Of a stretch of 6,625 nt of DNA, positions 6,507 to 6,625 are shown piece after piece. A program made the position numbers and the translations under genes. The first letter of the stretch is position 1; the number at the start of each line of letters is the position of its first letter. Under the pieces are notes generated by a model. The model was given only the letters and a program-made list of their open reading frames with translations, had not been told where the DNA came from and made no database searches. This DNA comes from Pseudomonadota bacterium (GTDB lineage: Bacteria > Pseudomonadota > Gammaproteobacteria > Burkholderiales > Thiobacillaceae), in the NCBI GenBank assembly GCA_021791235.1, contig JAJYXA010000252.1, positions 1-6,625 of the forward strand, given 5' to 3'.

Positions 6507-6625
6507 GCCGCTTCTCACGCGCCCCGCTTTTAGCCCAGACGCTGGTGCTGGTCGTAGCAACGGCGCTGGCCGCCCAACTTACCACCTTCCTCGCCATTCT
6601 CGCCGCGCAGCAGCATCATGGCGGT
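6503..6625 (+). CDS. Probable sensor histidine kinase, N-terminus only (cut by window edge)
   Basis: A GTG at 6503-6505 overlaps the response-regulator stop as GTGA, and the frame is open to the right edge for 41 residues. After a short basic start (MSRFSRAPLL) comes a hydrophobic stretch, about residues 9-35 (LVLVVATALAAQL, TTFLAILAA), that fits a first transmembrane helix, followed by a polar QQHHGG. Position, overlap and a membrane segment at the N-terminus are what an EnvZ-like sensor kinase following an OmpR-type regulator would show. No kinase motif (H-box, N, G1) is inside the window, so the identity rests on context. It would sit in the inner membrane and phosphorylate D60 of the upstream gene product. 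Confidence 0.75.
   Translation, partial: MSRFSRAPLLAQTLVLVVATALAAQLTTFLAILAAQQHHGG

Overview
The window is high-GC and densely coded. It holds a three-gene leftward cluster and a divergent two-component regulatory pair, and both outer genes run off the window edges. Very high third-position GC, a GTG-started TonB-dependent receptor of the outer-membrane beta-barrel family, and an ABC permease fused to an M1 peptidase point to a Gram-negative alphaproteobacterium. My best guess is Sphingomonadales; this rests on style and gene content, not on a search.

Leftward (minus) cluster, in transcription order. A 738-aa TonB-dependent outer-membrane receptor (3442-5658) is followed after 45 nt by a 292-aa ABC ATPase of the CcmA/ABC-2 type (2518-3396). 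After 11 nt comes a large membrane protein (start 2506, running off the left edge with 835 residues visible). This last protein has two tandem ABC-2-type permease halves, a thirteenth predicted membrane segment and the beginning of an M1-aminopeptidase-like domain. The ribosome-binding site of the permease-peptidase gene overlaps the ATPase stop codon, so the two genes look translationally coupled.

Rightward (plus) pair. An OmpR-type response regulator (5784-6506) overlaps by 4 nt (GTGA) the start of what is probably its histidine kinase (6503 to the right edge, 41 residues visible).

The 125-bp divergent intergenic region (5659-5783) must hold both promoters. It contains a perfect 6+6 bp inverted repeat (TTGCAG-AA-CTGCAA) and short direct repeats that are candidate operators.

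How they could work together (inference): the sensor kinase and OmpR-like regulator sense a periplasmic or envelope signal and control the receptor/ABC/peptidase cluster. The receptor would bring a ligand, possibly a peptide or peptide-like metallophore, across the outer membrane. The ABC/M1 protein would then act on it at the inner membrane. Substrate and transport direction cannot be read from the sequence. Nothing in the window looks mobile; I see no tRNA, rRNA, CRISPR array, insertion sequence or convincing intrinsic terminator.
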